Part shown: piece after piece, positions 59,746-64,000 of the stretch
How positions within the stretch are numbered: the first letter of the stretch is position 1
Layout of the letters: every line of letters starts with the position of its first letter
Assembly: GCF_036323735.1 (NCBI RefSeq)
Contig: NW_026947393.1
Span: 1 to 64,000, forward strand
Length of the DNA: 64,000 nucleotides
Direction: 5' to 3'
Source of the DNA: Rattus norvegicus
Lineage: Eukaryota; Chordata; Mammalia; Rodentia; Muridae
Position numbers and translations under genes: made by a program
The notes under the pieces: generated by a model
What the model was told of the DNA's origin: nothing
The model's input: the letters and a program-made list of their open reading frames with translations, nothing else
Databases searched by the model: none

Positions 59746-60626
59746 TATCTATATCTGTTGCCTGGCAGAATGCACTTCTTAGCGTCATCAATCTTATCTA
59801 ATCTTATCTTATATATATATTTCCTGTGCGTGGCTCCTGCCGCTACGTGGATAAGTAGAATTTTCACATGGATTGTGCTTAACTAAGTCAAGAATGTAGA
59901 ATCCACAAAGGACAATGTCAAATAGACTCCCTCCTTTTCTTATGAACATATTGAAGTTGAGGTTTCCCTGGACCTCAAGCAATTCCTCTCCCTGTCCTTC
60001 TTGTATCTTATTATTCCAGAAGAATGAATAATTGTAGAACAACCGCAAACCTCAAGTCTGGCCACGGGAACACAGTAAGGTAGATAATGCAGAACTGATA
60101 TCAAATGGGACTAGAGAATCGAATTCTATAGTCCATGTTGTCCTTTGCTTGACTGATCCCTGATAATTTTGGGATAAATTAAGGATTTGGGAGTTTATCA
60201 TTTCAAGTAGGTACACAATATTTACACTCTTATACTCATTCTATAGCTAGGCCACATTTGTTGCCAAAATCATTCCAGAAAATGGAATTGGAAAAAAAAA
60301 GTTTTGAGTACACATTCAGCAATATTTATAAAGTCCCATATCGAGGAATGTACAATACGAAAGTGAAATAAAATATACATTCAATTGAAGGTCTGTAGGG
60401 AAAATACTGGCCTTTGGGAAACGGAGAAAACCTACAAAATTGAACTGTATTTCACAAAATGTACCTGGTTATAAAATTAATATCCAGAAGAATCTCCTCC
60501 ACTCCATGTTACAAGATCTTTTCTACCAATTCCAGGACCTTGACTAAATTTTCCCGTTCAGAGCATGTATCCACTAATAATGCAAAGGGAAATCTCTAGC
60601 TTTAGAGAGATGGAGTAAATGTTTCC

Positions 60627-62030
60627 ACTGAATCATAGGAGACAAACCAGGAAAGGGCACCCTCAACTCTGGTCAATGTAAAGAAAACTATTTAGCAGGG
60701 AGACAATGGCAGTTTTCAGTGACATCATCATTAGGCCCTGCCTGAAAACTCTCTTGTAACCTGGAGAGCTTTGTCTTCTTCTGTGATGTCACAAGTGTTG
60801 TCATGACTGCATCTGCTTCTCAGGTATTCCTTCAGTACCTCTAGAGTTTAGTAAATGGCATCCATTTCAGAGTAAACAGCCATTTGGGAGTGAGAACAAA
60901 GGATGAAGAGAACAGATATGGAGATAAGGAAGCTTCCCTTCTGTTTTGCTCTAAAAAAAGGAAGAAATATGTGTGCTTCTGAAAGCTCAGTGACTCCTTG
61001 GTATGGGTTGAGTGATATTTCTGAACAGATAGCACTGATCTGAGTCTTCCACAAATGGGAATCAGGATTTGGGGTCCTCTCAGAAGCATCTGGACTTCCC
61101 TGTTCTTATGGGTCCTGGAAATCAGAGAGTTTATATCATTCATATATATCAAAAGCCAAGTGATGGGAAGGGCACAGTTGTTTTCCTGAGAGCATATGGC
61201 CTTAATTCTTTTTGACAAGAAGAGAAAGGACCTAAGGAAGAAAGGAAGGACAAGTATTGTGTGCCTAGCTCAGAGTAAACTCCTCCATGCTTTAGATATC
61301 TATTGTGCAGTTTGTGTCTGATACAGATATCTGGGAGAGAGAAGTGTTTCTAGTTGAGTCTTCACCATCCTAGTCTTTCCACTATTATATCTGTAACTAC
61401 CATACCCTGACAGTGATCCATTAGATTTCTGAGTCAACATCTGTGTTTGTGTTTAGCTGTCAGTTTTCTTTTCATTTATTTCTTATATTTTTTTTTATTT
61501 TTACAAATTTTATTTGTTTTTTTAAACAAATAAATATGTACATTTACATTTAAAATATTATTTATTTCAAGAGTTTACTACCATAAGATACCTAACTGGT
61601 CCCTCTCCTGTTCTTCTATAAACTACTTTACTGTCCTTTCACATTTATTTTAACTGTGAGTCAAACCAAGGGAAGGACCAAGGCCTTCTACTTCCATTGG
61701 TGCCCAAAAAGCCATCCTCTGCTACATATGCAGTTGGATTCATAGGTCTGTCCAAGTACAGATTTTGAATATTGGTTTAGTACCAGAAAGCTCTGGTTCA
61801 TTAGCATTTTTTCTTTCGGTGTTGAAAGCTCCTTCAGCTCTTGTTATTCGTTCTCAGAATCTACCAACAAGAGGTCCATTTCAGTTCACCTGTTTGCCAC
61901 TAGCATTCTATTCTTTATTTGAAATGCTCTAGCTGTTTCTCTCAGGACATGTGTATATCAGTTTCCTGGCCAATAGCAATAGCACTACTTAGCTTCATCA
62001 CTCTTATCTAGTTTTGGTGTCTGAAAAGAA

Positions 62031-62082
<52 letters not shown>

Positions 62083-62879
62083 TGGTTAGGTGGAATGTCA
62101 ACATGGATTCTGTGCAACTATGTAAAGAATGTAGAAATTGTAGAAATTACTAATGTCAATGTCTAATAGATTCACTCCTATACTTATGAAGGTATTGAAG
62201 TTGAGGTTTCACTGTCCCTCAGGCCTTCCTTTTCCTGCCCATACCCCTGTTTCTTTTATTTGGCCTTTAAAAGAATCATGGTAACACATCTAAAACTTTC
62301 AAGGCTGGCCATGGGACCACAGGAAGGTACATAATGTAGTACAGTTATCAAATTTGATTAGAGAACCGAAATGTATAGTCCATGTGGTCCTTTGCTTTAT
62401 TGATGTATGGATATCTTTGGATAAAATAAGGATTTGGGAGTTTATCATTTGAAGTAAGTACACAGTATTCACACTATTATACTCACTCTATAGCCGGGCC
62501 ACATTTGTTTCCAATATCATAGCAGAAAATGGAATTGGAAAACAGTAATTTAGAGTACACATTCAGAAATATTTATAAAGTCCCCTATCAAGGAATGTAC
62601 AATAAGAAAGTGAAATACAATATTCATTCACCTAAAGGTCTATAGCGAAAATACTGGCCATTATAAATAGAGAAAACCTAGAAAATGGAACTGTATGTCA
62701 CAGGAATGGACATGGGAATAAAAATATTATCCAGAAGAATCTCCTACACTCCCAAGTTCCTACATCATTACTACCCATGTCAGGACCCTGACTAACTTTC
62801 TCCATTCAGAGCATGTAACCACTGTCGAAGCAAAGAGAAGACCCTAGCTTTAGAGAATTGGAGTACATAAAGGTTTCCC
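60627..62879 (+). repeat. Array monomer 11
   Basis: TGATGTCA is at 60,784-60,791; the TATA-like motif has decayed to CTAAAAAAAG. The L1 fragment is at about 61,500-62,025, followed by a (TA)n tract at 62,038-62,080. The long minus frame 60,841-61,218 (125 residues) lies here. Confidence 0.9.
62038..62080. repeat. (TA)n microsatellite in monomer 11
   Basis: About 21 TA repeats following an A-run. Confidence 0.95.
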
Positions 62880-64000
62880 CTATGTCACGGGAGACATACC
62901 TGGAAAGGCACTCTTGAAACTGGTCAATGTAAAGAAAGCTGTTTACAGGTAGGCCAGGGCAGTTCTCAGAGACATTCATCATTAGGCCCTCCATGAAAAA
63001 TCTCTTGTATCCTGGAGAGCCCTAGCTTCTCCTGTGATGTCACAAGTGTCTGCAAATGCCTCTTGGATATTCCTTCAGTGCCTATAAGGTTTACTAATTC
63101 TCCTGTAGTTCAGAGGAAATATCAATTTGGGAGTGAGAACAAAGAATATGAAAAGCTCAGAGATGGGGAGAACAAAGATGGTCTTCTTTCTTGGTATAAA
63201 ACAAAGGAAGAAATATGTTGACCCCGGGAAATCTCACTGACTCTTTGCTAGGAGTTGAGTAGGTACGTTGAAGAAATACAATTGATCTGACCCTTCCACA
63301 CATGGGTTCAGGGGCTCGGAACCTGTCAAAACTAACTGGACTTCTCTCCTTCTAATGGTTCCTTTAAGTCAGAGAGTTTATATCATTAATATATTTATCA
63401 AAAAAGCCAGGTGTAGGGGAGGGCACTGTCCTTTTCCTTACAGCTCATGCCTTTTATTTTTTTGCCCAAAAGAAAAGGGCCCTAAGGAAGAAGTGAAAGA
63501 CAATTAATGTGTCCTCAGCTCAGAGGAATCTCCTTGATTATTTGAATACCTATAGAGCAGTTTGTGTTTGATACTGGGATTTGGGAGTGAGATGTGTTTA
63601 TAGTTCATCATATCAGTCTTTTTGCTAGGATTACTCTGACAGCCATTGCCTGATTGTGACCCTTTAGATTTCTCATTCAATATGTATGATTCGATGGCAG
63701 TTTTCTTATTTTTAACTTAGTTAATATTTATTATTTTTAGCAAGATTTTTTTTTGCTTTTTTAATTTGATTTTCCATATTTACATTTCAAATATTTTCCT
63801 TTCCCAGATTGCTTTCCATGAGATCCCTAACCGGTCCCCATGCCCTTCTTGTATAATCACTCTTATTGCTCTTTGACATTCCATTGAATTGGTAATAATA
63901 CCTAGTTTAGACCAAGGGCATCTCATTCCATTGGTGACCAACAAGACCATTCTCTGCTACATATGAAGTGGGAGCCATAGGTCTATCCATGTACAATCTT
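62880..64000 (+). repeat. Array monomer 12 (cut by window end)
   Basis: TGATGTCA is at 63,035-63,042 and TATAAAA at 63,195-63,201. The window ends inside the L1 fragment that starts at about 63,740, so the array continues beyond the window. Confidence 0.9.

Larger units (their letters stand above)
57740..60626 (+). repeat. Array monomer 10
   Basis: TGATGTCA is at 57,902-57,909 and TATAAAA at 58,070-58,076. The L1 fragment starts at about 58,615 and is split by a ~580-bp LTR-like insert (59,029-59,609) and an ID SINE (59,660). A short TA tract follows at 59,811-59,820. Without these inserts the unit is about 2.2 kb. Confidence 0.9.
25349..64000 (+). repeat. Tandem array of diverged ~2.2-kb monomers containing an L1 fragment
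   Basis: The same ordered landmarks recur all the way to the right edge: a CACTGTGTCACAGGAGACA block, a GTGATGTCAC palindrome, a TATAAAAAA stretch, a TCATCATCTCAGTCTTTCCA block, an antisense L1 3' UTR (~0.5 kb), a TA-rich microsatellite, then GTCAAGAATGTAGAAT and about 0.7 kb leading to the next unit. Corrected for insertions, most units are about 2.1-2.3 kb. I count eleven to twelve complete or partial copies, the last cut by the window end. Copies differ by many substitutions and indels, so the array is not recent. All copies have the same orientation. The ~1.7-kb non-L1 part is not a repeat I recognise. Strand is arbitrary. Confidence 0.9.

Noticed and set aside
25349..64000. Regular repeats suggesting a CRISPR-like array
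   Set aside because: Units are 2.2 kb, contain L1, and lie in mammalian DNA; there are no short direct repeats with unique spacers.

Overview
This is repeat-dominated mammalian nuclear DNA from a rodent, almost certainly rat (Rattus). Evidence: three BC1/ID-type SINEs with A-rich tails and target-site duplications, a B1 SINE, many fragments of rodent L1/Lx LINEs (ORF2 C-terminus and 3' UTR), class II (betaretrovirus-like) endogenous retroviral sequence and long (TA)n/(CA)n/(GA)n tracts. I find no intact, convincing host protein-coding gene and no bacterial-style gene. Nearly all open frames are short remnants of transposons or chance frames. The dense L1 content and long tandem amplification would fit an ampliconic sex-chromosome region, but the sequence does not prove that.

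Layout. 1-1.94 kb: 3' end of a sense L1. 1.94-9.73 kb: a long tract in which many stretches show a degenerate ~30-bp periodicity; on the minus strand this reads as a decayed 10-residue repeat. 9.73-10.67 kb: 5' end of a minus-strand L1. 10.67-15.7 kb: AT-rich DNA with an LTR-like fragment and an unrecognised retrocopy-like block with overlapping open frames. 15.7-21.3 kb: rearranged and head-to-head L1 pieces. 21.3-25.35 kb: AT-rich DNA with one B1 and a (TA)n tract.

25.35 kb to the right edge: a tandem array of about a dozen diverged copies of a ~2.2-kb monomer. Each monomer carries an antisense L1 3'-UTR fragment (~0.5 kb) with a microsatellite at a fixed place, plus ~1.7 kb of sequence I cannot assign. 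The non-L1 part has a conserved CRE-like palindrome about 160 bp before a TATA-like A-rich motif, and a recurring minus-strand open frame. The array is punctured by a 6.7-kb minus-strand betaretrovirus-like provirus (33.8-40.5 kb), itself hit by a solo LTR; by two ID SINEs in one orientation and one in the other; by a ~410-bp insert that looks like an L1 3' transduction; by a ~580-bp LTR-like element; and by a 5.3-kb foreign block (51.57-56.9 kb). That block holds a second copy of the ~30-bp-periodic family, then an L1 with an LTR in it.

A 23-N gap at 55,902-55,924 is flanked by near-identical ~374-bp sequences differing mostly by homopolymer indels, so this part is probably an assembly artefact. 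The two most unusual structures are the L1-containing tandem monomer family with its conserved promoter-like block, and the two loci of a decayed decapeptide-repeat sequence, one beside and one inside the array.
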